Below, piece after piece: positions 1 to 6,523 of a stretch of DNA of 17,061 nt (positions are counted from its first letter, which is position 1; the number at the start of each line of letters is the position of its first letter). The notes beneath the pieces are model-generated. The model did not search any database, had not been told where the DNA came from, and was given only the letters and a program-made list of their open reading frames with translations. A program made the translations under genes and the position numbers. Source of the DNA: Paracoccaceae bacterium (GTDB lineage: Bacteria; Pseudomonadota; Alphaproteobacteria; Rhodobacterales; Rhodobacteraceae); NCBI GenBank assembly GCA_020832725.1, contig JAFIEC010000271.1:1-17061 (forward strand), in the 5' to 3' direction.

Positions 1-100
1 ATGCCGCCGCGGCCCCCGGCTTTCCGGCGGCGGACCTGCGCCTCGGCGGGCCCGCCGAGGCGCAGGTCCGCCGCCGGAAAGCCGGGGGCCGCGGCGGCAT
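1..100. repeat. Perfect 100-bp palindrome (50-bp arms, no spacer) at the window edge
   Basis: Bases 1-50 are the exact reverse complement of bases 51-100, with the centre between 50 and 51 (...cggcggg|cccgccg...). No mismatch and no loop were seen. The left arm is cut by the window edge, so the repeat could be longer. It lies inside the recF reading frame, where bases 100-51 continue RecF plausibly and bases 50-1 only mirror it. A fold-back amplification or contig-end assembly artefact is the most likely explanation. A real spacer-free palindrome of this size in a conserved gene would be genetically unstable. Confidence 0.97.
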
Positions 101-722
101 CGCGCGCGGACAGGATCCGCTCCAGCGCCGCCGCCCGGGCCGCGGCCATTGCCGCGCCGGCCCGCGCCATCTGCATCTCCAGCGCATCGTGCCAGCCCGG
201 ATCGCGGATGTTGTCCCGCAGAAGACGATTGCGCTCGCGCATCGCCCTGTCATAGGCCGCCGACGCCGCAGCATGGGAGGGTGTGAACCCCAGCGTCAGC
301 CTGTCGAGAAAGCGCCGCCGCCCCTCCGCCCCTTCCAGCCAGAGCCGGTCCATCGCGGGCGTCAGCCAGACGATCCGGACCAGCCCGGCCAGGGCCGAGG
401 CCGTGGAAGCCTTGCCATCCACCCGCACCTGGCGGGTCTGTCCGGGGCGGGCCTCCATCTCGATCTCGGAGCCTGCCGCCTCCGGACCCAGACGCGCCGT
501 CAGTTTCCAGCCCAGCCGTTCTGGCAGACGCGCCAGATCCTCGGGTCCCGCCCCCCGCAGGCCTCGGCCCGGCGACAGAAGCGAAACCGCCTCGAGGATG
601 GTTGTCTTGCCGGCCCCATTCGCCCCGAACAGAACCACAGGACGACCATCCAGCACCATGGCCAACGCCTTGTGCGCACGCAGATGCGACAATGACAGGG
701 CGGCGACGAACCGTGCGCTCAT
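1..722 (-). CDS. recF: DNA replication/repair protein RecF (partial, C-terminus off the left edge)
   Basis: RecF is the cytoplasmic ABC/SMC-type ATPase that loads RecA at single-strand gaps with RecO and RecR. The frame starts at the ATG at 722-720 and stays open for 240 codons to the window edge; the full family length is about 360-380 residues. A Walker A motif GANGAGKT is at residues 33-40, followed by the RecF-typical TILEAVSLLSPGRGLR stretch, and the DRLWLEGAEGRRRFLDRL segment typical of RecF is near residues 120-140. It lies 37 bases downstream of dnaN in the same direction, the usual dnaN-recF order. Codons beyond about residue 225 (bases 50-1) fall in the mirrored arm of a perfect palindrome and are probably not real RecF sequence. 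Identity is secure; the extreme left end is not trustworthy. Confidence 0.93.
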   Translation of the reverse strand, partial: MSARFVAALSLSHLRAHKALAMVLDGRPVVLFGANGAGKTTILEAVSLLSPGRGLRGAGPEDLARLPERLGWKLTARLGPEAAGSEIEMEARPGQTRQVRVDGKASTASALAGLVRIVWLTPAMDRLWLEGAEGRRRFLDRLTLGFTPSHAAASAAYDRAMRERNRLLRDNIRDPGWHDALEMQMARAGAAMAAARAAALERILSARDAAAAPGFPAADLRLGGPAEAQVRRRKAGGRGG

Positions 723-759
723 GGCCTGGCCCCCCGCGTTCCCGCGCGGGCGGAGCCCG

Positions 760-1878
760 TCACACGCGCATCGGCATCACGACATAGATGGCGCTCATGT
801 CGCCGCCTTCACGCATCAGGGTGGGGTCGCCCGAAGAATTGAACAGGAACACGGCATTCTCCCGATCCACCTGCCCCGCGATCTCCAGCAGGTATTTCGC
901 GTTGAAGCCGATCTCCATCTTGTCGTCGGAATAGGCCACGGCCAGTTCCTCTTCGGCCATGCCGCTGTCGGGGGCGTTGACCGACAGGATCAGCCTGTCC
1001 TCGTCCAGCGACAGCTTGACCGCCCGCGCCCGTTCGGAGGAGACGGTCGCCACGCGATCCACCGCCTGGGCGAATTCGGCGGCATCCACCTCCATCCTGC
1101 GGGTATTGGCATGGGGAATCACGCGGGTGTAGTCGGGAAAGGTTCCGTCGATCACCTTGGAGGTCAGGGTGATTTCCGGCGTGGCAAAGCGCACCTTGGT
1201 CTCGGAGACCGACACCGCGATCTGGGCCTCGTCGTCGTCAAGCAGCTTGCGCAGCTCGCCCACCGTCTTGCGGGGCACGATCACCCCGGGCATGCCCGCC
1301 GCCCCCTCGGGCAGGGGCGCATCGATCCGGGCCAGCCGGTGCCCATCGGTGGCGACACAGCGCAGCACCGGGCCGTTCTCGCCCTCGGCCACATGCATGT
1401 AGACGCCGTTGAGATAATACCGCGTCTCTTCGGTGGAGATGGCGAATTTGGACTTGTCGAACAACCGCCGCAACAGGCCCGCGGGCGCGCCGAAGTTGGA
1501 GGCGTATTCCGACGAGGCCATGACCGGAAAATCCTCTCGCGGGAGGGTGGCCAGCGAGAAGGTGGAGCGCCCCGCCCGCACCTCCAGCCGCCCGGACTGG
1601 GGCTGATCGCTCAGCGCCACCAGCGCGCCGTCGGGCAGCTTGCGCACGATCTCGTGGAGCAGATGGGCCGAGACAGTCGTCGCACCCGGTGCCTCTACCA
1701 TCCCGGGCACGCGGTCCAGCACCTCGATATCGAGATCGGTGGCGCGAAAGCTGACCTGCGCGCCCTCGGCCTCGATCAGGACATTGCCGAGAATGGGAAT
1801 CGTGTTGCGTCGCTCGACGACCGACTGCGCCTGTCCCATCGCCTTGAGCAGCGCACTGCGCTCGATGCTGACCTTCAT
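760..1878 (-). CDS. dnaN: DNA polymerase III subunit beta (sliding clamp)
   Basis: This is the ring-shaped processivity clamp that tethers DNA polymerase III to DNA. The product is 372 residues, the normal family length, and starts MKVSIERSALLKAMGQAQSV. It contains the family's RRNTIPILGNVLIEA segment near residues 24-38 and ends in the canonical IYVVMPMRV, part of the C-terminal pocket that carries clamp-binding partners. I chose the ATG at 1878-1876 rather than an ATG 39 bases upstream. The chosen one begins at the conserved N-terminus and has a GGGAG ribosome site (1890-1886) 7 bases before it. recF follows after 37 bases. The gene upstream is fmt, not dnaA, which is unlike the textbook dnaA-dnaN-recF order. 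Confidence 0.97.
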   Translation of the reverse strand: MKVSIERSALLKAMGQAQSVVERRNTIPILGNVLIEAEGAQVSFRATDLDIEVLDRVPGMVEAPGATTVSAHLLHEIVRKLPDGALVALSDQPQSGRLEVRAGRSTFSLATLPREDFPVMASSEYASNFGAPAGLLRRLFDKSKFAISTEETRYYLNGVYMHVAEGENGPVLRCVATDGHRLARIDAPLPEGAAGMPGVIVPRKTVGELRKLLDDDEAQIAVSVSETKVRFATPEITLTSKVIDGTFPDYTRVIPHANTRRMEVDAAEFAQAVDRVATVSSERARAVKLSLDEDRLILSVNAPDSGMAEEELAVAYSDDKMEIGFNAKYLLEIAGQVDRENAVFLFNSSGDPTLMREGGDMSAIYVVMPMRV

Positions 1879-1945
1879 TCCACCGCTCCCGCCACCGCCG
1901 TGGCGCATTGCCGCCACGCGCCCCTGTCTTCAGGTCTGGGCTGCG

Positions 1946-1974
1946 ACTTTCAAGGCCTTTCGCCCAATCGTCAA
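1946..1974 (-). promoter_or_regulatory. Putative sigma-70 promoter for dnaN
   Basis: On the minus strand a TTGACG -35 (1974-1969) is separated by exactly 17 bases from a weak GAAAGT -10 (1951-1946). This lies about 65 bases before the dnaN start, within the 140-base fmt-dnaN gap. The -35 is good and the -10 matches only three of six consensus bases. It would allow dnaN-recF to be expressed independently of the deformylase-fmt operon. This is inference from motif and spacing only. Confidence 0.4.
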
Positions 1975-2018
1975 GGCGATGCGGCGGCTAACATGCCTGC
2001 GCCGGGCCCGCTTGGCCC

Positions 2019-2939
2019 TCAGCCGCCATCCGCGCCCAGAATCGTGCCCGGCGGCAGCGGAAAGCCGCGCAGGAGGTCGCCGGCAAGCATCGGGCCGCGC
2101 CCCGGACGCTGGGCCGAGAGGATGCGCAGCGCCCCCGCGCCGCAGGCGATTGTCAGGCGCTCGTCAAGCACGATGCCCGGCGCGCCCGTCCCTTCGGCGG
2201 GGGTGCAATCCAGAAGCTTCAGCCGCTCTCCCCGCGCTTCGGTCCAGGCACCGGGGCTGGGCGAGAGACCACGGATGTGCCTGTCGATCCCGGAGGCGGG
2301 GCCGGACCAATCCACCCGCGCCTCGGCCCGGTCGATCTTGGCGGCATAGCTTGTGCCTTCGGCGGGCTGGGGCACGGCGTGCAATGTGTCCAGCTGCTCC
2401 AGGGCCTCGACGATGGCCTGAGCGCCCAGCTCGGCCAGCCTGTCGTGCAGGGCACCCGTGGTCTCGCGCGGCCCGATCGGCGTTTCGCGGCGCAGAAGCA
2501 CCGGGCCGGTATCGAGCCCGGCCTCCATCTGCATGATGCACACACCCGTCTGCGCATCGCCGGCCATGATCGCACGATGGATGGGTGCCGCCCCCCGCCA
2601 GCGCGGCAGAAGAGAGGCGTGAATGTTCAGGCATCCCCGACGCGGGGCCCCGAGGATGGCGGGCGGCAGGATCAGCCCATAGGCGGCGACCACCGCCACA
2701 TCGGCGTCAAGAGCCGCGAAATCGGCCCGCACGCCGGGGTCGCGGAAGTGCGGGGGGTGGCGTACCGGCAGGCCGAGCCCTTCGGCACAGGCCTGCACCG
2801 GCGAGGGCCGGGTGCGGTGCCCGCGTCCTGCGGGCCGGGGCGGCTGGCAGTAGACGCAGGCGATCTCGTGGCCCGCCGCCACAAGGGCGGTCAGGGCGGG
2901 CACGGCGAAATCGGGCGTGCCCATGAAGACGACCCGCAC
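2019..2939 (-). CDS. fmt: Methionyl-tRNA formyltransferase
   Basis: Fmt transfers a formyl group from 10-formyl-tetrahydrofolate to initiator Met-tRNA in the cytoplasm. The product is 306 residues, the usual size. It begins MRVVFMGTPDFAVPAL, has the QPPRPAGRG loop at 32-40, and carries the catalytic triad as N105, H107 (LNIHASLLPRWRGAAPI) and D143 (GLDTGPVL). The C-terminal OB-like domain follows from about residue 205. The start is GTG at 2939-2937; the stop of the deformylase-like gene lies only 3 bases upstream, so translation is probably coupled. Its position after two deformylase genes puts formylation and deformylation of nascent proteins in one operon. Confidence 0.97.
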   Translation of the reverse strand: MRVVFMGTPDFAVPALTALVAAGHEIACVYCQPPRPAGRGHRTRPSPVQACAEGLGLPVRHPPHFRDPGVRADFAALDADVAVVAAYGLILPPAILGAPRRGCLNIHASLLPRWRGAAPIHRAIMAGDAQTGVCIMQMEAGLDTGPVLLRRETPIGPRETTGALHDRLAELGAQAIVEALEQLDTLHAVPQPAEGTSYAAKIDRAEARVDWSGPASGIDRHIRGLSPSPGAWTEARGERLKLLDCTPAEGTGAPGIVLDERLTIACGAGALRILSAQRPGRGPMLAGDLLRGFPLPPGTILGADGG

Positions 2940-2942
2940 CGC

Positions 2943-3449
2943 TCAGACCCCGCGCCGCGACATCTTCATGGCACGTGCAAGCAGCATCTTGCGCCGCATC
3001 GGGCTGAGCCGGTCGAAGAAGAGGCGGCCCTCCAGATGATCCACCTGATGCTGCACCGAAGCGGCCCACAGCCCCTCGAAGCGCCGCTCCGTCGCGTGGC
3101 CATCCTCGTTGAGGTAGCGCACCAGCACCACCTTCGGGCGGGTCACCTCGGCCCAGACGCCGGGGAGGTTTGGCGAGGCTTCGTCGCGGCTCTCGGTCTC
3201 GGACGAGCTCTCGAGGATGACGGGGTTGCCCATGCGCACCGGTGCATCGCGGCCGGGCGAGGCATCCACCACCGCCAGCCTTTGCATCACCCCGATCTGG
3301 TTGGCCGCCAGCCCCACGCCGGGCATCGCATACATCGCCTCCAGCATCTCGTCCCAGAGGCTGCGGATGGTCGCGTCCACCGCCTCGATTTCGGGAACAC
3401 GAGCAGACAGGCGCCGGTCGGGATAGCGCAGGAACACCCTCCTCGCCAT
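2943..3449 (-). CDS. Peptide deformylase-like protein with degenerate active site
   Basis: This 168-residue protein has the peptide deformylase fold and length. Motif 1 is intact (GVGLAANQ, 44-51). Motif 2, normally EGCLS, reads EASPN at 90-94, so the metal-binding cysteine is replaced by S92. Motif 3, normally HEIDH, reads HQVDH at 134-138, so the catalytic glutamate is Q135 (codon at 3047-3045) although both histidines remain. Without the cysteine ligand and the general base, normal Fe/Zn deformylase activity is not expected. The frame is intact and sits 3 bases from both def upstream and fmt downstream, which suggests it is maintained rather than decaying. A structural, ribosome-binding or regulatory role is possible but is inference. 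Confidence 0.92.
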   Translation of the reverse strand: MARRVFLRYPDRRLSARVPEIEAVDATIRSLWDEMLEAMYAMPGVGLAANQIGVMQRLAVVDASPGRDAPVRMGNPVILESSSETESRDEASPNLPGVWAEVTRPKVVLVRYLNEDGHATERRFEGLWAASVQHQVDHLEGRLFFDRLSPMRRKMLLARAMKMSRRGV

Positions 3450-3452
3450 GGG

Positions 3453-3977
3453 TCAGCCGGCCTCCTGGGCGCGCTCGCGCTTGAGCTTGGTCATCTTGCG
3501 GGTGATCAGCTGTCGGCGCAGGGGTGACAGGTAGTCGATGAACAGCCTGCCATTGAGATGGTCGATCTCGTGCTGGGCGCAGGTGGCCCAAAGCCCGTCG
3601 AACTGTTCCTCGCGCGCCCGGCCCTCACGGTCGAGAAAGCGCACGCGCACCTCTTTCGGGCGTGTCACCTCGGCGAATTGCTCGGGGATGGAGAGGCATC
3701 CCTCCTCGTGGGAGCGCATCTCCTCCGAGACCCAGGTGATCTCGGGGTTGATCAGCACCATCGGGTCGGGCGGTGCCTCCTTGCCTCCGCAATCCATGAC
3801 GAAGACCCGGGTCAGCGCGCCGACCTGCGGTGCCGCCAGACCGACCCCCGGCGCATCGTACATGGTCGCCAGCATGTCGTCGGCCAGCCGCAGCAGGTCG
3901 GCATCGATGGCGGGTGCCGGTGCACACACCTTCTTCAGGCGCGGATCGGGATGGATCAGGATGGGGCGCAGACTCAT
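3453..3977 (-). CDS. def: Peptide deformylase (catalytically complete)
   Basis: Def removes the N-formyl group from nascent proteins at the ribosome exit. The product is 174 residues with all three signature motifs: GVGLAAPQ (44-51), EGCLS (92-96, with metal ligand C94) and HEIDH (136-140, with two metal histidines and the catalytic glutamate). The basic C-terminal tail (KMTKLKRERA) is typical. The ATG at 3977-3975 gives the family N-terminus MSLRPILIHPDPRL. No Shine-Dalgarno sequence is visible upstream, and a possible promoter lies so close that the transcript may be leaderless. It is first in the def, def-like, fmt operon and divergent from the patB-like gene. Confidence 0.97.
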   Translation of the reverse strand: MSLRPILIHPDPRLKKVCAPAPAIDADLLRLADDMLATMYDAPGVGLAAPQVGALTRVFVMDCGGKEAPPDPMVLINPEITWVSEEMRSHEEGCLSIPEQFAEVTRPKEVRVRFLDREGRAREEQFDGLWATCAQHEIDHLNGRLFIDYLSPLRRQLITRKMTKLKRERAQEAG

Positions 3978-3983
3978 GACGCT

Positions 3984-4012
3984 GATTTAGGCAGAATCGC
4001 TGGCCCGTGCAA
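3984..4012 (-). promoter_or_regulatory. Putative def operon promoter, possibly leaderless
   Basis: On the minus strand TTGCAC (4012-4007), 17 bases, then TAAATC (3989-3984). The -10 ends 6 bases before the def ATG, so transcription would begin at or next to the start codon. No ribosome-binding sequence lies between. Motif matches are moderate (three of six each), so this rests mainly on spacing and on the missing Shine-Dalgarno. Confidence 0.4.
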
Positions 4013-4031
4013 CGGCATGCGCCGCGCGCCC

Positions 4032-4059
4032 TTGCAGCCCCGGCGCAAGCGTCTAGGGT
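4032..4059 (+). promoter_or_regulatory. Weak putative promoter for the patB-like gene
   Basis: TTGCAG (4032-4037) is followed after 16 bases by TAGGGT (4054-4059), 23 bases before the ATG at 4083. The match to sigma-70 consensus is weak, but it is the best pair seen in the 105-base divergent gap shared with def. Confidence 0.3.
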
Positions 4060-4082
4060 ATGCGCGCATTCGGGAGAGGCTC

Positions 4083-5258
4083 ATGGATTTCGACCGCATC
4101 ATCGACCGTCGCGGAACCCATTCGGTGAAATGGGACATGCTGGAGGCGCTTTATGGCCTGTCGCCCGACGACGCCCTTGCGATGTGGGTCGCCGACATGG
4201 ATTTTCGCGCGCCCCCCTGCGTCACCGAAGCCCTGCGGTCGCTGGCCGATCATGGCATCTATGGCTATTTCGGCGATGACGCGGCCTATCGCGCGGCCAT
4301 CCGCGACTGGATGCGCCTGCGCCATGGCTGGGAGATCGCACCCGAATGGATCGCCACCACCCATGGGCTGGTGAACGGCACCGCGCTGTGCGTCGATACA
4401 TGGACGGCACCGGGAGATGGCGTGGTGCTGTTCACCCCCGTCTACCATGCCTTCGCCAAGGTCATCCGCGCCGGTGGGCGCAAGGTGGTGGAATGCCCCC
4501 TGGTGGAGCGTGACGGTCGCTACGAGATGGATTTCGCCGCCTATGACGCGCTGATCGAGGGAAAAGGCGCGCGCATGGCCATCCTGTGCTCGCCGCACAA
4601 TCCGGGCGGACGTGTCTGGGAGGTGGCCGAGTTGCGGGCGCTGGCCGATTTCTGCGCCCGCCACGACCTGCTTCTGGTCTCGGACGAGATCCACCACGAC
4701 CTCGTGTTTCCCGGCCACCGCCACCACGTCATGGCCCATGTCGTGCCCGAGGTGGCTTCCCGGCTGGTCACGATGACGTCGACCACCAAGACCTTCAATA
4801 TCGCGGGCGCGCATACAGGCAATGTGATCATCGCGGACGAGCGGCTGCGCGCGCAATTCGCGGGGCGGCTGGCGGCGCTGGGGATATCGGCCAACGCCTT
4901 CGGCCTGCACATGGCGACGGCCGCCTATTCGCCGGAAGGCGCGGCCTGGGTGGATGGGCTGATGCGGTATCTGCAGGGCAATCGCGACCTGTTCGACGCG
5001 GCGATCGCCTCGGTTCCCGGCCTGCGCTCGATGCCGCTGCAGGCGACCTATCTGTCGTGGGTGGATTTTTCCGGCACCGGGATGCCCCGGGCCGAAGTGC
5101 TGGAGCGGGTGGAGCGCGCAGCCCGGATTGCCACCAACCACGGCGAGACCTTCGGCACGGGCGGCGAAAGCTGGCTGCGGTTCAACATCGCCACCCCCCG
5201 CGCCGTCGTGGAAGAGGCCGCATCCCGTCTGCGCGAGGCCTTTGACGATCTGCAGTGA
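4083..5258 (+). CDS. PatB/MalY-family PLP-dependent C-S beta-lyase
   Basis: The 391-residue product is a fold-type I aminotransferase of the MalY/PatB group, cytoplasmic PLP enzymes that cleave the carbon-sulfur bond of cystathionine, cysteine or related compounds. Visible features are the N-terminal GTHSVKWD and MWVADMDF (34-41), the YGYFG loop near 60-64, NPGG (173-176), the SDEIHHD strand with PLP-contacting D201, and the PLP lysine K236 in TTKTFNIAG. WLRFNIATPR near the C-terminus should bind the substrate carboxylate. I chose the ATG at 4083, preceded by GGGAGAGG, because the open frame extending upstream reads antisense to def. It stands alone between the divergent def operon and convergent lldD. 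The exact substrate (cystathionine beta-lyase or another C-S lyase) cannot be told from sequence. Confidence 0.93.
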   Translation: MDFDRIIDRRGTHSVKWDMLEALYGLSPDDALAMWVADMDFRAPPCVTEALRSLADHGIYGYFGDDAAYRAAIRDWMRLRHGWEIAPEWIATTHGLVNGTALCVDTWTAPGDGVVLFTPVYHAFAKVIRAGGRKVVECPLVERDGRYEMDFAAYDALIEGKGARMAILCSPHNPGGRVWEVAELRALADFCARHDLLLVSDEIHHDLVFPGHRHHVMAHVVPEVASRLVTMTSTTKTFNIAGAHTGNVIIADERLRAQFAGRLAALGISANAFGLHMATAAYSPEGAAWVDGLMRYLQGNRDLFDAAIASVPGLRSMPLQATYLSWVDFSGTGMPRAEVLERVERAARIATNHGETFGTGGESWLRFNIATPRAVVEEAASRLREAFDDLQ

Positions 5259-5279
5259 CCGAACCCGGCCCGCCGGTCA
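5256..5279. terminator. Inverted repeat joining two convergent stop codons
   Basis: TGACCG (5256-5261) and CGGTCA (5274-5279) form a 6-bp stem around a GC-rich 12-base loop. Each arm contains the stop codon of one of the two convergent genes, the patB-like gene and lldD. There is no T-tract. It may act as a short bidirectional terminator, but the evidence is only the symmetry and position. Confidence 0.35.
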
Positions 5280-6446
5280 GAGAGACATGGCAGGGTCGGA
5301 AAAACCGTGCGGCAGGATAAGGTTGTGCGGCCCCAGGGCATGAACATCACGCTCGCCGCAAAGGCCCATGGTAATGTCCAGCTCCTTGTGGATCACCTCC
5401 AGCGCCTTGCTCACCCCGGCCTGCCCCATGGCACCCAGCCCATAGATGAAGGCGCGCCCGACATAGGTCCCGCGCGCGCCCAGTGCCAGCGCCTTGAGCA
5501 CGTCCTGTCCGGATCGGATGCCGCTGTCCATGTGCACCTCGACACGGTCGCCCACCGCCTCGACGATGGAGGGCAGCATCCGGATCGAGCTGAGCGCGCC
5601 GTCAAGCTGCCTTCCGCCGTGGTTCGACACCACGATCGCATCCGCACCGACATCGGCGGCCATGCGCGCATCCTCGGCGTCCAGCACGCCCTTGAGGATC
5701 AGCTTGCCGCCCCACATGTCCCGCAACTTCCTGATCTTGGCCCAGTCGAGCCGGGGATCGAACTGCTCGTTGGTCCAGGACGACAGCGAGGAGGCGTCAG
5801 AGACGCCCTTGGCATGGCCGACGATATTGCCGAAGAACCGCCGCCGCGTGCCCAGCATGCCCAGGCCCCAGCGCCATTTCGTCGCCAGGTTGACCAGCGT
5901 CGGCAGCGTCAGCTTTGGAGGGGCGGACAGGCCGTTCTTGAGGTCCTTGTGACGCTGGCCGATGACCTGCAGGTCCAGTGTGACCACCAGCGCCGAACAC
6001 CCGGCGACGCGGGCCCGCTCGATCAGCCGGGCCATGAAATCCTCGTCGCGCATCACATAGAGCTGGAACCAGAACGGACGGGTGGTGTTGGACGCAACAT
6101 CCTCGATCGAGCAGATCGACATGGTGGACAGCGTGAAGGGCACGCCGAACTCCCCCGCTGCCCGGGCCGCGAGGATCTCTCCGTCCGCATGCTGCATGCC
6201 CGTGAGCCCCACACGGGCAAGCGCCACCGGCATCGCCACGTCCTGCCCGATCATCGTGGTACGGGTGGAGCGTTCGGAAATGTCCACGGCCACACGCTGG
6301 CGCAGCCGGATACGGCTGAAATCGTCCGTATTCTCCCGGAAGGTCTGCTCGGTATAGCTGCCGGATTCGGCGTAGTCGTAGAACATCCGAGGCGCGCGCC
6401 GGGCGTACAGGCGGCGCAGGTCCTCGATGCAGGTAATGGCGGCCAT
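5277..6446 (-). CDS. lldD: L-lactate dehydrogenase, FMN-dependent (alpha-hydroxy acid oxidase family)
   Basis: This family oxidises L-lactate (or another 2-hydroxy acid) to the 2-keto acid, passing electrons to the respiratory chain at the inner membrane. The product is 389 residues, typical of LldD. Residues matching the family active site are Y23/Y25, Y130 (FQLY), D158, R165, K252 (LKGV) and H276 with R279 in SNHGGRQLDG; DSGIRSG (307-313) and GRAFIYG bind FMN phosphate. A long insert around residues 170-225, where membrane contact is expected in LldD, is present. The ATG at 6446-6444 has a purine-rich GGGGGGAAG just upstream. An orphan response regulator lies upstream in the same direction and an inverted repeat sits in between. 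Specificity for lactate over related acids is not proven. Confidence 0.9.
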   Translation of the reverse strand: MAAITCIEDLRRLYARRAPRMFYDYAESGSYTEQTFRENTDDFSRIRLRQRVAVDISERSTRTTMIGQDVAMPVALARVGLTGMQHADGEILAARAAGEFGVPFTLSTMSICSIEDVASNTTRPFWFQLYVMRDEDFMARLIERARVAGCSALVVTLDLQVIGQRHKDLKNGLSAPPKLTLPTLVNLATKWRWGLGMLGTRRRFFGNIVGHAKGVSDASSLSSWTNEQFDPRLDWAKIRKLRDMWGGKLILKGVLDAEDARMAADVGADAIVVSNHGGRQLDGALSSIRMLPSIVEAVGDRVEVHMDSGIRSGQDVLKALALGARGTYVGRAFIYGLGAMGQAGVSKALEVIHKELDITMGLCGERDVHALGPHNLILPHGFSDPAMSL

Positions 6447-6464
6447 GCTTCCCCCCGGGTCTTT

Positions 6465-6481
6465 GGTAAGGCTGTCTTACC
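6465..6481. promoter_or_regulatory. Candidate operator upstream of lldD (GGTAAG-N5-CTTACC)
   Basis: A perfect 6-bp inverted repeat, GGTAAG (6465-6470) and CTTACC (6476-6481) with spacer GCTGT, lies 18 bases before the lldD ATG, where a bound protein could block the promoter or ribosome site. Lactate genes are often controlled by GntR-type regulators that bind GGT...ACC dyads, which this resembles. No GntR gene is in the window, so the regulator is unknown. Confidence 0.45.
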
Positions 6482-6512
6482 GGCGCGGGAAGCGGGCAGC
6501 AATGGGCTGTAT

Positions 6513-6522
6513 GTTACGTAAC
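6513..6522. promoter_or_regulatory. 10-bp palindrome GTTACGTAAC next to the response-regulator stop
   Basis: A perfect AT-richer palindrome sits in the 77-base gap upstream of lldD, 1 base past the response-regulator stop codon. It stands out against the GC-rich background and could be a second regulatory site for lldD. Length and position are the only evidence. Confidence 0.3.
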
Positions 6523-6523
6523 G

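Noticed and set aside
1879..2018. Possible replication origin in the gap upstream of dnaN
   Set aside because: No DnaA-box-like sequences, no AT-rich unwinding stretch and no dnaA gene are seen. A promoter explains the gap better.
283..2349. A 688-codon plus-strand open frame
   Set aside because: It runs antisense to recF, dnaN and fmt, has low-complexity Arg/Pro/Gly-rich composition and no recognisable domain. Long antisense frames are expected in GC-rich coding DNA.
3558..4082. N-terminal extension of the patB-like gene
   Set aside because: The open frame continues upstream through the antisense of def. Family similarity and a strong ribosome site begin at 4083.
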